Notes: generated by a model not told the origin, from the letters alone. 64,000 bases of DNA from Nitrobacter sp051535235 (GCF_051535235.1 NZ_JBPPLZ010000002.1:248001-312000); one strand, 5' to 3'; positions 51,601 to 60,186 are shown, counted from the stretch's first letter. Program-made: numbers and translations.

Positions 51601-51730
51601 GCGCGGTTCACTTTGGTCGATTCGAGCCTGACGCATTCTAGGTGGCGCGGCGGCAAATGCATGCCCCAAAACGGGGAACCGGCGCATTCGGGGCACTGCG
51701 CTAGCGTAGCCTTGGGGCCGCGATCATCCT

Positions 51731-51794
51731 CCATGATTTTGTTTTGACGCATTTTCTTGGCGCGCACCGGTATCCGCTTCGCTCGAAAGGCTAC
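51731..51794 (-). repeat. Family B repeat (copy 4), truncated
   Basis: Retains CATGATTTTGTTTTGACGCA, TTTTCTTGGCGCGCACCGGT and ATCCGCTTCGCTCGAAAGG, with the hairpin and CTAG end lost. It lies in the 267-nt divergent gap between mutL and the RHH gene. Confidence 0.8.
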
Positions 51795-51867
51795 AATGTC
51801 CGATTGTGGCTTCGGACGGCCGGGTATATCTTTTGGAAAAGTTATAAAGCAGACCGGAGGATACGCC

Positions 51868-52188
51868 ATGTGCCGCCTGTTCGCTCACCAGCCTCAACGC
51901 GGCTACGAATCGCAGACCCGCTCGCTTCGGATCGGCGGTCATTGCACGTCGATCCGGCTGGAGATTGCATTCTGGGATACGCTGGAAGAGATCGCGGGCA
52001 AGGAAGGCGTCAGCCTCGCGAAATTCCTGACCAAGCTTCACAACGAAGTTCTCGACCACCACGGCGAGGTGAAAAATTTCGCATCGCTGCTGCGCTGTTC
52101 CTGCCTGATCTACCGGTCGCGTGAAGTCGCGGTGATGCCCGAACTCAACCGGGCGACGACGGTGCCGATCATGGACGCGGCGGAATAA
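51868..52188 (+). CDS. Ribbon-helix-helix domain protein
   Basis: A 106-residue protein with GGAGG seven bases before ATG 51868. Residues ~22-68 fit the RHH_4-type DNA-binding fold: TRSLRIGGHCTSIRLEIAFW (beta strand and first helix) and LEEIAGKEGVSLAKFLTKL. It begins MCRLFAHQPQRGYES; many alphaproteobacterial RHH proteins like this are probable autoregulators. Its target is unknown. It is convergent with the GMC dehydrogenase gene, 12 nt away. Confidence 0.8.
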   Translation: MCRLFAHQPQRGYESQTRSLRIGGHCTSIRLEIAFWDTLEEIAGKEGVSLAKFLTKLHNEVLDHHGEVKNFASLLRCSCLIYRSREVAVMPELNRATTVPIMDAAE

Positions 52189-52200
52189 TCGCCGCGAACC

Positions 52201-53769
52201 TCAGATTTCCTTTTTCTGCATCGCGCCGGCGATATGGTCGGCCTGCCTGATCGCGAGCGCCACGATCGTCAGCGTCGGATTGCAGGCGGCGCCGCTGGTG
52301 AACTGGCTGCCGTCCGACACGAACAGATTCTTGATGTCATGGGTCTGGCCGAACTTGTTAACCACGCCGTCGCGCGCCTTTGCGCTCATGCGGTTGGTGC
52401 CCATGTTGTGCGTGCTGGGATAGGGCGGCGTCGGATAGACCGCCGTTGCCCCGACCGCTTCATATATAGCAGCGCCCTGTTTGTAGGCGTGGTTGCGCAT
52501 GGCGATGTCGTTGGGATGATCGTCATAGTGCACGCTGGCGACGGGCATCCCGTGCTTGTCCTTGATCGTCGAATCGAGCGTCACGCGATTTGTTTCCTGC
52601 GGCATGTCCTCGCCGACCAGCCACATGCCGGCCATGCGCGGATAATTCTCCATCGCGGACGTGAAGGTGCGGCCCCATCCGCCGGGGTTGAGGAATGCCG
52701 CCATGAACGGCAGGCCGAGCGAGAGCGTCTCCATCTCATAGCCGCCCATGAAGCCGCGTTTGGGATCGTGCACCGCCTCGTCGCGAATGATGCCTGCCAT
52801 GGTGGTGCCGCGATACATGTGCACCGATTTCTCGAATGCGGCATAGACGCTGCCGGTCATGTGCCGCATGTAGTTCCGGCCGACCTGTCCGGACGAGTTG
52901 GCGAGGCCGTCCGGAAACATTTTCGACGCGCTGTTGAGCAGCAGCCGCGGGCTTTCGAGCGAATTGCCGGCGACCGCGACGATGCGCGCCTTCTGGCGCT
53001 GCGTCTTGCCGTCGGCATCGGCGTAGACGACGCCGGTGACCTTGCCGGAAGGAGCGTGTTCGATCTTCAGCGCCATGCTGTTGGGCCGGACCTCGAGATT
53101 GCCGGTCGCTTCGCCCTTGGGAATCTCGGTGTAGAGCGTCGACCACTTGGCGCCGGATTTGCAACCCTGGAAACAAAATCCGATCTGCTGGCAGGAGCCG
53201 CGGTTGTCGCGCGGTTCCGAGTTGATCGCCATCCGGCCGGTGTGCACTTCCTTGTAGCCGCATTTCCGGGCGCCGGCTTCGAGAACCTTGAAGTTGTTGT
53301 TGCCGGGCAGGCCGGGGATGTTGTTGGTGCGGGTGACGCCCATCTTGTCCTCGGCCTTGGCGTACCACGGCTCCATCTCGGCGAGCGTGATGGGCCAGTC
53401 CAGCAGATTGGCGCCCGGCAAGTCTCCATAGGTGGTGCGGGTCCTGAATTCGTGCTCGTCGAAGCGGAGCGAAGCGCCGGCCCAGTGCACCGTCGAGCCG
53501 CCGACCGATTTCACGATCCACGCTGGCAGATTCGGAAAGTCCTTCGCCACGCGCCAGTCGCCCGAGGTGGTTCGCATGTTGGTCCAGGCGAGCTGCGCGA
53601 AGCTTTCCCATTCGTTGTTGATGAAGTCCTCAATCTCGACGCGCGGACCCGCTTCGAGGATCACGACCTTGACGCCTTTTTGCGCCAGCTCGTTGCCCAG
53701 CGTGCCACCGCCGGCGCCGGAGCCGACGATAACAACGACGCTGTCGTCATTCAGATCGAACTTTGCCAT
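52201..53769 (-). CDS. GMC family dehydrogenase, large flavoprotein subunit
   Basis: A 522-residue FAD oxidoreductase of the membrane-bound gluconate/sorbitol dehydrogenase group. VVIVGSGAGGGTLGNELAQKG is the FAD Rossmann motif (residues ~13-33); GGSTVHWAGASLRF and VAVAGNSLESPRLLLNS are typical; HNMGTNRMS near the end holds the catalytic His, and SDGSQFTSGAACNPTLTI closes the family. A CXXC-type patch (QQIGFCFQGCKSGAKW) is notable. It is downstream of the small TAT-exported subunit. The expected cytochrome c subunit is absent. Confidence 0.9.
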   Translation of the reverse strand: MAKFDLNDDSVVVIVGSGAGGGTLGNELAQKGVKVVILEAGPRVEIEDFINNEWESFAQLAWTNMRTTSGDWRVAKDFPNLPAWIVKSVGGSTVHWAGASLRFDEHEFRTRTTYGDLPGANLLDWPITLAEMEPWYAKAEDKMGVTRTNNIPGLPGNNNFKVLEAGARKCGYKEVHTGRMAINSEPRDNRGSCQQIGFCFQGCKSGAKWSTLYTEIPKGEATGNLEVRPNSMALKIEHAPSGKVTGVVYADADGKTQRQKARIVAVAGNSLESPRLLLNSASKMFPDGLANSSGQVGRNYMRHMTGSVYAAFEKSVHMYRGTTMAGIIRDEAVHDPKRGFMGGYEMETLSLGLPFMAAFLNPGGWGRTFTSAMENYPRMAGMWLVGEDMPQETNRVTLDSTIKDKHGMPVASVHYDDHPNDIAMRNHAYKQGAAIYEAVGATAVYPTPPYPSTHNMGTNRMSAKARDGVVNKFGQTHDIKNLFVSDGSQFTSGAACNPTLTIVALAIRQADHIAGAMQKKEI

Positions 53770-53797
53770 GTCAATATCCTCCAACGAAGCGACGTCC

Positions 53798-54346
53798 TCA
53801 GGTCTTCGGCAGCCAGTCGATATCGTTGAAGCCGCGATGGATGTAGCCGCCGTGTTCGGCGGAGGAGCCCTCGTAGCCGAACTTCGGCCACAGCGCCTGC
53901 TGGTTATAGAGCGAGACGACGAGGTCGGAGCGAAGCGCCTTGAAGAAGGCGGTCTGCTCGATGCCGAGCAGCAGCGCGACGCGATCGGATTCCCATCCGA
54001 CATCCACGTAGCTGCATTTGTGCTTGTCCTGCGCGTTCTGATCGAGGCGCTTCACGCCATCTTCGAGCATCGCCTTGACGGCCGCGTCTTTCGCCGCCTT
54101 GCCGTCCCACGGCTTGATCGCGGTGATGTAGTAACTGTCCACCAGGAAATCGTGCGGATAGATGTCGCGCGCCACCTTCACCAGCGTCTTCATCGTTGCC
54201 GGTTGCAGCGCGGTGGCGTCCTCCGCCCAGGCATCCTCGACGCTGAGCGGGATGCTGGTCGCCATCGCGGCCACGGGCGCGGCTGCGACCGCGCCTTTCA
54301 GGAAGGTGCGCCGCGAATGTTTGCTTCGGCGATCGACTTCTCTCAT
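53798..54346 (-). CDS. Small TAT-exported subunit of a membrane-bound dehydrogenase (gluconate 2-dehydrogenase subunit 3 family)
   Basis: A 182-residue protein whose N-terminus has the twin-arginine motif SRRTFLKG (11-18) followed by a hydrophobic AVAAAPVAAMATSIPLS. The rest (VARDIYPHDFL, YYITAIKPWDGKA, FGYEGSSAEHGGYIHRGFNDIDWL) fits the gamma subunit that carries the FAD subunit through the TAT pathway. GGAGGA precedes ATG 54346. It is 28 nt upstream of the GMC gene, in the usual order. Confidence 0.88.
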   Translation of the reverse strand: MREVDRRSKHSRRTFLKGAVAAAPVAAMATSIPLSVEDAWAEDATALQPATMKTLVKVARDIYPHDFLVDSYYITAIKPWDGKAAKDAAVKAMLEDGVKRLDQNAQDKHKCSYVDVGWESDRVALLLGIEQTAFFKALRSDLVVSLYNQQALWPKFGYEGSSAEHGGYIHRGFNDIDWLPKT

Positions 54347-54393
54347 CGGAGTCCTCCATCGAAGAATTCGTTGATTGCCTTGCTCTGAAGGCA

Positions 54394-54789
54394 TTATCCG
54401 AAGCGACCGCCTTTCTGGATCACCTCGATCTTGTAGCCGTCGGGATCGGAGACGAAGAAGAAGCGGGCCAGCGTCGACCCGTCATGTTTGAAATCGCGCA
54501 GCGGTCCCGGCGATAGTTTTTCTCGCTCGAAACGGGCGTGCTCCGCATCCACGTCGTCGACCACGACTGCGAGATGGCCGTATCCGTCGCCGAGCGAGTA
54601 GGGCTCCTTGCGATCGAAATTCACGGTCAGTTCGACTTCGAACGGCGAGGAAGGATGACGCAGATAGATCAATGCGAATTCCGGCCACGCCAGCCGTTCC
54701 GCAATCTGAAGCCCGAACGCGCGCGCGTAGAAATCGACCGACTTCGCTTCGTCGAGGACGCGGATCATCGAGTGAACCGGCTTGGCCAT
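54394..54789 (-). CDS. VOC family protein, lactoylglutathione lyase-like
   Basis: A 131-residue glyoxalase-fold protein: HSMIRVLDEAKSVDFYARAFGL opens, then FEVELTVNFDRKEPYSLGDGYGHLAVVVDDV and FFVSDPDGYKIEVIQKG. H6, the Glu in FEVELT, H in GYGHLA and E in YKIEVI are the four expected metal ligands. So it is probably a Ni/Zn glyoxalase I-type enzyme, detoxifying methylglyoxal with glutathione. It is upstream of the GMC dehydrogenase pair on the same strand. Confidence 0.85.
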   Translation of the reverse strand: MAKPVHSMIRVLDEAKSVDFYARAFGLQIAERLAWPEFALIYLRHPSSPFEVELTVNFDRKEPYSLGDGYGHLAVVVDDVDAEHARFEREKLSPGPLRDFKHDGSTLARFFFVSDPDGYKIEVIQKGGRFG

Positions 54790-55162
54790 TCAGTTCAACT
54801 CCCTCGGCTGGTAGCGGGAATGACGCAGCTTGGCGCCTTCCACCGTCACCATATACAGATTTTACGGCGCAGCTTCGGGGCGGTGGTAGTAGCGGGCTGT
54901 TTCAGGGAAGAACAAAAGGGCAGAACAAAAAAGCTGAGCGCCAACGGCCGAACGCCGGAGATGCGGACTTTGGAACTCACCTGAGCGACGTCGGATCGCC
55001 CATCATTTGCGAAATGTCTCGCGCCGAAGCGTTCCGGCAAGTCCGAAGGGACAAGCCCAAAGTCCCATAGCGTTTCAAGCGAAGCGGATACCGGTCGCGT
55101 CAAGAAAACGCGTCAAACAAAAAGCAGAGCTTGGCTTTGATTCCATCAAAGCCGGAATAGCT
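54790..55162. other. 373-nt region between the VOC gene and arfB
   Basis: Most of its right part is family B copy 5 (55068-55166). The left part holds A-rich direct repeats (AGAACAAAAGGG, AGAACAAAAAAG) near 54900 and no frame with a coding look. The VOC gene's promoter must lie here. Confidence 0.45.
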
Positions 55163-55166
55163 CTAG
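55068..55166 (+). repeat. Family B repeat (copy 5), abutting the arfB stop codon
   Basis: Begins TAGCGTTTCAAGCGAAGCGG, with ATACCGGTCGCGTCAAG, the core AACGCGTCAAACAAAAAGCA, the hairpin GGCTTTGATTCCATCAAAGCC and the end AGCTCTAG. On the minus strand the terminal CTAG (55163-55166) contains the TAG stop of arfB. Confidence 0.9.
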
Positions 55167-55582
55167 TCCTCGTATCCCGCCGGTCTGCGCGTTGCCTTGA
55201 CGTTGCCGCGGCGTTTCTTGCCTTCGAGGCGGCGCTTCTTCGAGGCAAGCGTCGGCCTGGTGGCGCGGCGCGGCGTCGGCCGGGTCGCGGCCTTGCGCAG
55301 CAATTCGATCAGGCGGTCGATGGCGTCGGCGCGGTTGCGCTCCTGGGTGCGGAAGCGCTGGGCGTGGATCACGATCACCCCGTCTCTCGTCATCCGCTGT
55401 CCGGCGAGGCTTGCCAGCCGCATGGTCACGTCGGGGGCGAGTGTCAGGCGGCGGGTGTCGTAGCGCAGTTGCGCGGCGGTCGAGAGCTTGTTGACGTTCT
55501 GGCCACCGGGACCGGAGGCACGAATGAAGCTGACCTCGATGTCGTTCTCGTTAATCGCGATCTCGCGCGTAATCCGCACCAT
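55163..55582 (-). CDS. arfB: Peptidyl-tRNA hydrolase ArfB (ribosome rescue)
   Basis: A 139-residue release-factor-like protein. IRASGPGGQNVNKLSTAAQLRYD holds the GGQ catalytic motif (26-28); there is no codon-recognition domain. The basic C-terminal tail (RPTLASKKRRLEGKKRRGN and after) is the part that enters the mRNA channel of stalled ribosomes. ATG 55582 was chosen; the base directly upstream is the first base of a family C element, so the leader and possibly the RBS (CAGGGCACTGG) are repeat-derived. Confidence 0.93.
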   Translation of the reverse strand: MVRITREIAINENDIEVSFIRASGPGGQNVNKLSTAAQLRYDTRRLTLAPDVTMRLASLAGQRMTRDGVIVIHAQRFRTQERNRADAIDRLIELLRKAATRPTPRRATRPTLASKKRRLEGKKRRGNVKATRRPAGYED

Positions 55583-55658
55583 CCAGTGCCCTGAATCTGA
55601 AGTTCGCCTCATTATGCAGCGCCTTCCGGAGCGAACTTCAGATTCAAAAGGGCACTAG
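55583..55658. repeat. Family C palindrome (copy 3), directly upstream of arfB
   Basis: CCAGTGCCC at the left (a mutated CTAG end) inverts to GGGCACTAG at the right; inner arms are GAATCTGAAGTTCGC and GCGAACTTCAGATTC. Length 76 bp. It touches the arfB start codon. Confidence 0.9.
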
Positions 55659-55671
55659 AAAGTTTATAATT

Positions 55672-55751
55672 CTAGTGTGGTTCAGGTTCAAAAGTTCGCT
55701 TGACGCGCTCGCAGAGAAAAAATGAAGCGAACTTCTGAACCACCACACTAG
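55672..55751. repeat. Family C palindrome (copy 4), joined to a family A element
   Basis: CTAGTGTGG ... CCACACTAG with inner arms GGTTCAGG...AAGTTCGCTT and GAAGCGAACTTCTGAACC. Length 80 bp. Its right CTAG (55748-55751) is shared with the family A element that follows. Confidence 0.9.
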
Positions 55752-55852
55752 AGCATGATCCCGAAAAGTGGAAACCGGTCTTCGGATAAGGTCATGCTCA
55801 ATTAAAAAGATAAGACCAGAGTCTGATTTAACGCAGTTGAACCCGACTCTAG
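55748..55852. repeat. Family A double-hairpin repeat, CTAG to CTAG, at the M16 stop codon
   Basis: 105 bp, the same length as the copy at 41937. First stem GAGCATGATCCCGAAAAGTG ... GGTCATGCTC, spacer AATTAAAAAGATAAG, second stem GAGTCTGATTTAACGCAG ... GACTC. The right CTAG contains the TAG stop (55851-55849, minus strand) of the M16 gene. Confidence 0.92.
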
Positions 55853-57246
55853 TGGGCGGCGGGGGCGGGGTGAGGCGCGGGCTGGGCACCCCCCGGCTGG
55901 ATCGCGGCCGGTTGCGCCGCCGCCTGCGCACGTCCCACCACCACGGTCAGGAGCCCGTGTCCCCACAGCCGTTTGGCAACGTCTCTGGCCTGGTCGAGGG
56001 TGACGGCATCGACGAGGGAATTGCGCTTCTCGATGTAGTCGATCGGCAGACCGTCGGTCTGGTACTGCAGCAGGCCGGTGGCGAGCTTCGATGAAGTATC
56101 GAGCTCCAGCATCTGCGATCCCTTCAGGTAGGATTTAGCTTCGTCCAGTTCCTTCTGGGTCGGTCCGCCTTCGGCGAAGCGCTGGATTACGTTGTTGATC
56201 GCATCGATGCTCTCGCCGGCGCGGTCGGCGCGGGTACCGGTGGTTCCGGCGAACAGCGCGGAATGATCCATCCACAGCAGCGATTGCGAGACGGAATAAG
56301 CGAGGCCGCGCTTTTCGCGAACCTCCCGATAGAGGCGGGACGACAGCGAGCCGCCGCCGAGAATATGGTTGTCGATGTAGGCCGCCATGAAATCCGGATC
56401 ATGGCGCTTGACGCCGGGGCCGCCGAACATGACCACGGTCTGCGGTACGTCGAGGGGAACGAATGCGCGTTGCGGCGGCTTGGCGGCGACGACGTCGGCA
56501 ACGGGCGTGAGGTCGCCTTTCGCGGGCAGCCCCCCAAAGGTTTGATCCAGCAGCTTTGCGAGAGCGTCCGGCTTGATGTCGCCGACAACAGCGATCTTCA
56601 ACCGGTCCCTCGCCAGCACGCGGCGCACGTAATCTCTCAGGTCGTCGATCTTGATCGTCGGAATGCTTTCGAGGGTGCCGTGCGACGGGCGTCCGTAAGG
56701 ATGGTCGCCGAATGCGAGCTTGAGGAAATTGCGGCCGGCGAGCGCGTTGGGGTTGGTGGAGTTGCGGCGCAGCTCGGACATGATCTGCGAACGGATCCGC
56801 TCGACGTCGGCAGCGTCGAACCGCGGCGAGGTGACGGCGAGGTGCAGCAGGTCGAATGCCTCGGTGCTGTGCTCCTTGAGCATCCGCAACGAACCGCGAA
56901 AGCGGTCGCGTTCGATGCTGAAACTCAGCTCGATGGCGCGGCGGTCGAGCCGCTCGCGGAAGGTCTTGGAGTCGAGATCGGCGGCGCCTTCGTCGAGCAG
57001 GCTCGCGACCATGTAGCCGACGCCCGGCTTGTCGGCCGGGTCCTGCGCCGCACCACCCGCGAACGCATATTCCATCGCCACCAGGGGCACGGTCGCATCC
57101 TGAACGAACCAGGCCTCGATGCCTCCCGGCGTCACCAGATGCTGGATCTTCGTCGCGGCGAACGACGGATCGGCGGCGAGGGAAATCAACGCGAAGCATA
57201 CGGCGGCGAGCAGGCGGCGCGCCGAGTCGATCCGGGTGCGTCTCAC
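55849..57246 (-). CDS. M16 family peptidase-like subunit, zinc motif absent
   Basis: A 465-residue insulinase-type protein with a signal peptide (RRLLAAVCFALISLAADPSFA). It has the M16 fold (VPLVAMEYAFAGGAAQDP, GVGYMVASLLDEGAADL) but at the place of HxxEH it reads MVASLLDEG, so it is non-catalytic. ILGGGSLSSRLYREVREKRGLAYS is the conserved C-terminal glycine-rich/RY motif. It starts with GTG overlapping the stop of the catalytic partner, matching the known active/inactive M16 dimer. A Pro/Ala/Gln-rich tail ends it. Confidence 0.9.
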   Translation of the reverse strand: MRRTRIDSARRLLAAVCFALISLAADPSFAATKIQHLVTPGGIEAWFVQDATVPLVAMEYAFAGGAAQDPADKPGVGYMVASLLDEGAADLDSKTFRERLDRRAIELSFSIERDRFRGSLRMLKEHSTEAFDLLHLAVTSPRFDAADVERIRSQIMSELRRNSTNPNALAGRNFLKLAFGDHPYGRPSHGTLESIPTIKIDDLRDYVRRVLARDRLKIAVVGDIKPDALAKLLDQTFGGLPAKGDLTPVADVVAAKPPQRAFVPLDVPQTVVMFGGPGVKRHDPDFMAAYIDNHILGGGSLSSRLYREVREKRGLAYSVSQSLLWMDHSALFAGTTGTRADRAGESIDAINNVIQRFAEGGPTQKELDEAKSYLKGSQMLELDTSSKLATGLLQYQTDGLPIDYIEKRNSLVDAVTLDQARDVAKRLWGHGLLTVVVGRAQAAAQPAAIQPGGAQPAPHPAPAAH

Positions 57247-58637
57247 GACCGTTTCTCCTCGTGCGCCGGCGTGGTGTCCTTGATCAGATAGCCCGTCACC
57301 GAGCGCGTCTTGACCAGCCACTTCTTCGCGGCCTCGCGAACCTGCGCGGCGGTCACCGCGCGGATGCGGTCCGGCCAGCTCCTGATTTCGTCGACGCTCA
57401 TTCCCACTGTCATGCCCGCGCCGTACCAGCGCGCCAGCGTCGTCTGACTGTCCTGGGCGTAGATCGCCTGCGCGATCAATTGCGTTTTCACGCGCTCGAG
57501 ATCTTCGGCGGGGACGGGGTTTGTGGAGAGATTTGCGATCACGGCGTCGATGCCCTGCTCAACATCGGCGAAACTGACGCCCGGCTTCGGCGCTACCGCG
57601 ATCGCGAACTGGGTCGGATCGACCATGGTGCCCTGATAGGAAGCGTTGGTACTGACGGCGAGCGGCTTGTCGATCACCAGCGCACGATAGAGATACGCGT
57701 TGCTGCCTTCGCCCATCAGTTGCGCAAGCACATCCAGCGCGGGACTTTCGCCGGCGGCGGCCGTGGTCGCGGCGGGCACGAGATAATAACGCCGCAACAT
57801 CGGCTGTTCGACGCGAGGATCGGCGAGCGTCACCGTCCGCGACGCAATCGGCAGCGGTTCCTGCGGGCGGATGCGTACCGCCGGAATTGCGGGCTGCGGC
57901 GGAACCTGGCCGAAGGTCTTTTCGATCTCTGGCCGGATTTTCTGCGGGTCCACGTCACCGGCGATCACCAGCGTGGCGTTGTTCGGCGCATAGAACCGTT
58001 TGTAGAAGGCAAGCGCGTCCTCGCGGGTAAGCTTCTCGATCTCATGGTGCCAGCCGATCACCGGGCGGCCATAGGGATGATTGAGATACAGCGCGGCCAT
58101 GATCTGTTCGGTCAGCCGCGCGTCGGGATTGTTGGCGACGCGCATGTTGTACTCCTCGAGCACCACGTCGCGCTCGGGCAGCACGTTTTCATCCTTCAGC
58201 ACCAGGCCGGTCATGCGGTCGGCCTCGAACGCCATCATGGTCGCGAGCTGATCGCGCGGCACGCGCTGGTAGTAGCCGGTGTAGTCGAAGTAGGTGAAGG
58301 CATTCTCCTCGCCGCCGACGCGCAGCACGGTCTGGGAAAACTCGCCGGCCGGATGTTTGGCGGTGCCCTTGAACATCAGATGCTCGAGGAAATGCGCGAG
58401 CCCGGATTTGCCCGGCGTTTCGTCCGCCGAGCCGACCTTGTACCAGATCATCTGCGTGACCACCGGCGTCCGGTGATCGGGAATGATCACCACCGCGAGC
58501 CCGTTCGGCAGGGTAAAGGTGGTCGGGGGCTGCGCGGTCACGGTCTGCGCCCGGGCTGTCGCGAAGACAGACAGGAACGCAAGGCACAGGGCCAGCGCCG
58601 TGAAGGCGCGGGCGGTCGGTCGTCGCAATGTTCTCAT
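57243..58637 (-). CDS. M16 family zinc peptidase, catalytic subunit
   Basis: A 464-residue periplasmic peptidase. The signal peptide is ARAFTALALCLAFLSVFATARA. H82-F-L-E-H86 in SGLAHFLEHLMFKGT is the inverted zinc site; E in VVLEEYNMRV is the distal ligand. GSNAYLYRALVIDKPLAVS is the C-terminal motif. It is followed with overlap by an inactive partner, so both should form a heterodimer that degrades peptides in the periplasm, like BPP/PqqL-type pairs. ATG 58637 was chosen for the leader. Confidence 0.93.
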   Translation of the reverse strand: MRTLRRPTARAFTALALCLAFLSVFATARAQTVTAQPPTTFTLPNGLAVVIIPDHRTPVVTQMIWYKVGSADETPGKSGLAHFLEHLMFKGTAKHPAGEFSQTVLRVGGEENAFTYFDYTGYYQRVPRDQLATMMAFEADRMTGLVLKDENVLPERDVVLEEYNMRVANNPDARLTEQIMAALYLNHPYGRPVIGWHHEIEKLTREDALAFYKRFYAPNNATLVIAGDVDPQKIRPEIEKTFGQVPPQPAIPAVRIRPQEPLPIASRTVTLADPRVEQPMLRRYYLVPAATTAAAGESPALDVLAQLMGEGSNAYLYRALVIDKPLAVSTNASYQGTMVDPTQFAIAVAPKPGVSFADVEQGIDAVIANLSTNPVPAEDLERVKTQLIAQAIYAQDSQTTLARWYGAGMTVGMSVDEIRSWPDRIRAVTAAQVREAAKKWLVKTRSVTGYLIKDTTPAHEEKRS

Positions 58638-58833
58638 TGGGTGCACCGGCGGCAGATTGTCTGAAGCGTCACGGATTGCCGTCAGTCCTTGTGCTGGAGC
58701 CAATCATTCGGTCGCGCATTCGGTCACGGCGTCGTCTGGTCCTGATGACTGCGGCAGCCGATCCGCATCGCGTTGTACGATCCGGCCAGGGAAACCATCA
58801 ACCGGGGGCCGTCCGTGCTCCCGATCGCCGCCG

Positions 58834-59547
58834 TCACTCTTTGCGTTCTTTGCCGCTGTTGACATCGACATACGTATTGCCGAGGGCTTCCTTCGGTCCG
58901 GTGCCGTAAGCGTAGTTCGGCGACGGCGTCTGATAGCCCGGCGGGGGCTGCGTCAGTCTTTCCCGTTCCGGCTCGCCCGTGAATGGAGCGGTCTCCGGTT
59001 TGCTGCCGAACAGGTTGCCGAGCTTGCCGGTGAAACCGAGTTGCGAGGGGCTGAGCGACGGATTCTCGTACTGCGGCTTGCCGGGCTGATCCGTCTCGGC
59101 CTGTCGCGTGGTGCCGGAACCGTGCGTTGCGAGCTGGCTCGGCAGGATCGAGCGGCCCTCTTCCTCGGGCGTCGGCTTGCTTCGCTTGCGGGCGGCGATC
59201 GTTTCCCTGTGGCGCTCGACGTCGGGATCCTTCGGCCAGTTCGGGTCCCTGATTTCGGTCGCGGCGGAGCCCGGCGGCGGCAGATCGATCTTGGGCGGAA
59301 TCACCAGCGGCGACCGCTCGCGATACTCGATGCCCTTGTTGTCCATGTTGGTGGCGCCGATGCCGCTCATCAGGTTGCTGATGAATTTCTCCTCGAAGGT
59401 GGAGTCATCGTCGTCGTCCTGGGCGCGGGCCATGCTGGAGGACAACACGACGGCGATGCCCGCGGCCACGGCGGCGAGGCGGACGCTGCGCGGCAGCATT
59501 CCAGAAGCCCTGGACACATCCCAACCGTTCCGTCCGGTCTTGCGCAT
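58834..59547 (-). CDS. Secreted acidic protein of unknown function
   Basis: About 237 residues from ATG 59547; ATG 59499 (MLPRSVRLAAVAAGIAVVL) gives a tighter signal peptide. The leader ends SSSMARA|QDDDDD. The mature protein is low in order: PPKIDLPPPGSAAT, ERHRETIAARKRSKPTPEEEG, LSPSQLGFTGKLGNLFG and PPPGYQTPSPNYAYG. I do not recognise it. It lies between lspA and the M16 pair on the same strand. Confidence 0.65.
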   Translation of the reverse strand: MRKTGRNGWDVSRASGMLPRSVRLAAVAAGIAVVLSSSMARAQDDDDDSTFEEKFISNLMSGIGATNMDNKGIEYRERSPLVIPPKIDLPPPGSAATEIRDPNWPKDPDVERHRETIAARKRSKPTPEEEGRSILPSQLATHGSGTTRQAETDQPGKPQYENPSLSPSQLGFTGKLGNLFGSKPETAPFTGEPERERLTQPPPGYQTPSPNYAYGTGPKEALGNTYVDVNSGKERKE

Positions 59548-59624
59548 CGCGTTTATCCCGTTCAGTTTTCCGAAGGATCGCGGCCGAAGCCGCACGCACT
59601 CCGACCAGCCCCTATCGTCCGGGA

Positions 59625-60122
59625 TCAGGGCGCTTTTGCGGCGGGTGTTCCGAAGAAGGAATCATACAACAGGGCTATCACCCCGGCAACGATCGCCACG
59701 TCGGCAATGTTGAACACATACCAGCTATAGGTTTTTCCCGCGAACTGGAGGTGAAACAGCGCGAAATCCACCACCGCGCCATAGGCGAAGCGATCGATGG
59801 CGTTGCCGATGGCGCCGCCGATGATGAGGCCGAGACCAATTGTCGCCGTGCGGGTGTGCGAACGTGCCATCCAGATCGCCAGCAGCACCACCGCAACCGC
59901 CTTGAACGCGAGCAGGATCGCCGCGCCTATCGGACTGTCGGTCTGGAACCAGCCGTAGCTGATGCCGGTGTTCCAGGCCAGCACCAGGTCGAAGAACGGC
60001 GTAACCCTGGCGGCGCCGCGACGTCCGATCTCGAACACGTAAAGCAGCCACAGCTTGGATGCCTGATCGGCGACCAGCGCGGCGACGGCGACGGCGATAC
60101 CGATGCGGAGGGCAGGGGTCAT
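59625..60122 (-). CDS. lspA: Lipoprotein signal peptidase II
   Basis: A 165-residue inner-membrane aspartyl protease that cuts prolipoproteins. It has four hydrophobic helices. The catalytic aspartates are D110 in GGAIGNAIDRFAYGAVVDF and D141 in FNIADVAI. VTPFFDLVLAWNTGISYGWF is the conserved N-terminal loop. It is next to ileS on the same strand, the standard ileS-lspA order, with a family D element between. Confidence 0.95.
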   Translation of the reverse strand: MTPALRIGIAVAVAALVADQASKLWLLYVFEIGRRGAARVTPFFDLVLAWNTGISYGWFQTDSPIGAAILLAFKAVAVVLLAIWMARSHTRTATIGLGLIIGGAIGNAIDRFAYGAVVDFALFHLQFAGKTYSWYVFNIADVAIVAGVIALLYDSFFGTPAAKAP

Positions 60123-60186
60123 TGCGGCGTGACGCCCATGACACCCAGCCTCGTTCGTACCGCGGCGGGCGTGTGCCTTCTCGCCT

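Noticed and set aside
49948..51747. 599-codon plus-strand frame opposite mutL
   Set aside because: Antisense to MutL, whose GHKL and endonuclease motifs are all on the other strand; no RBS or motif in this frame.
57261..58664. 467-codon plus-strand frame opposite the catalytic M16 gene
   Set aside because: The M16 HFLEH motif and signal peptide are on the minus strand; this frame has none of its own.
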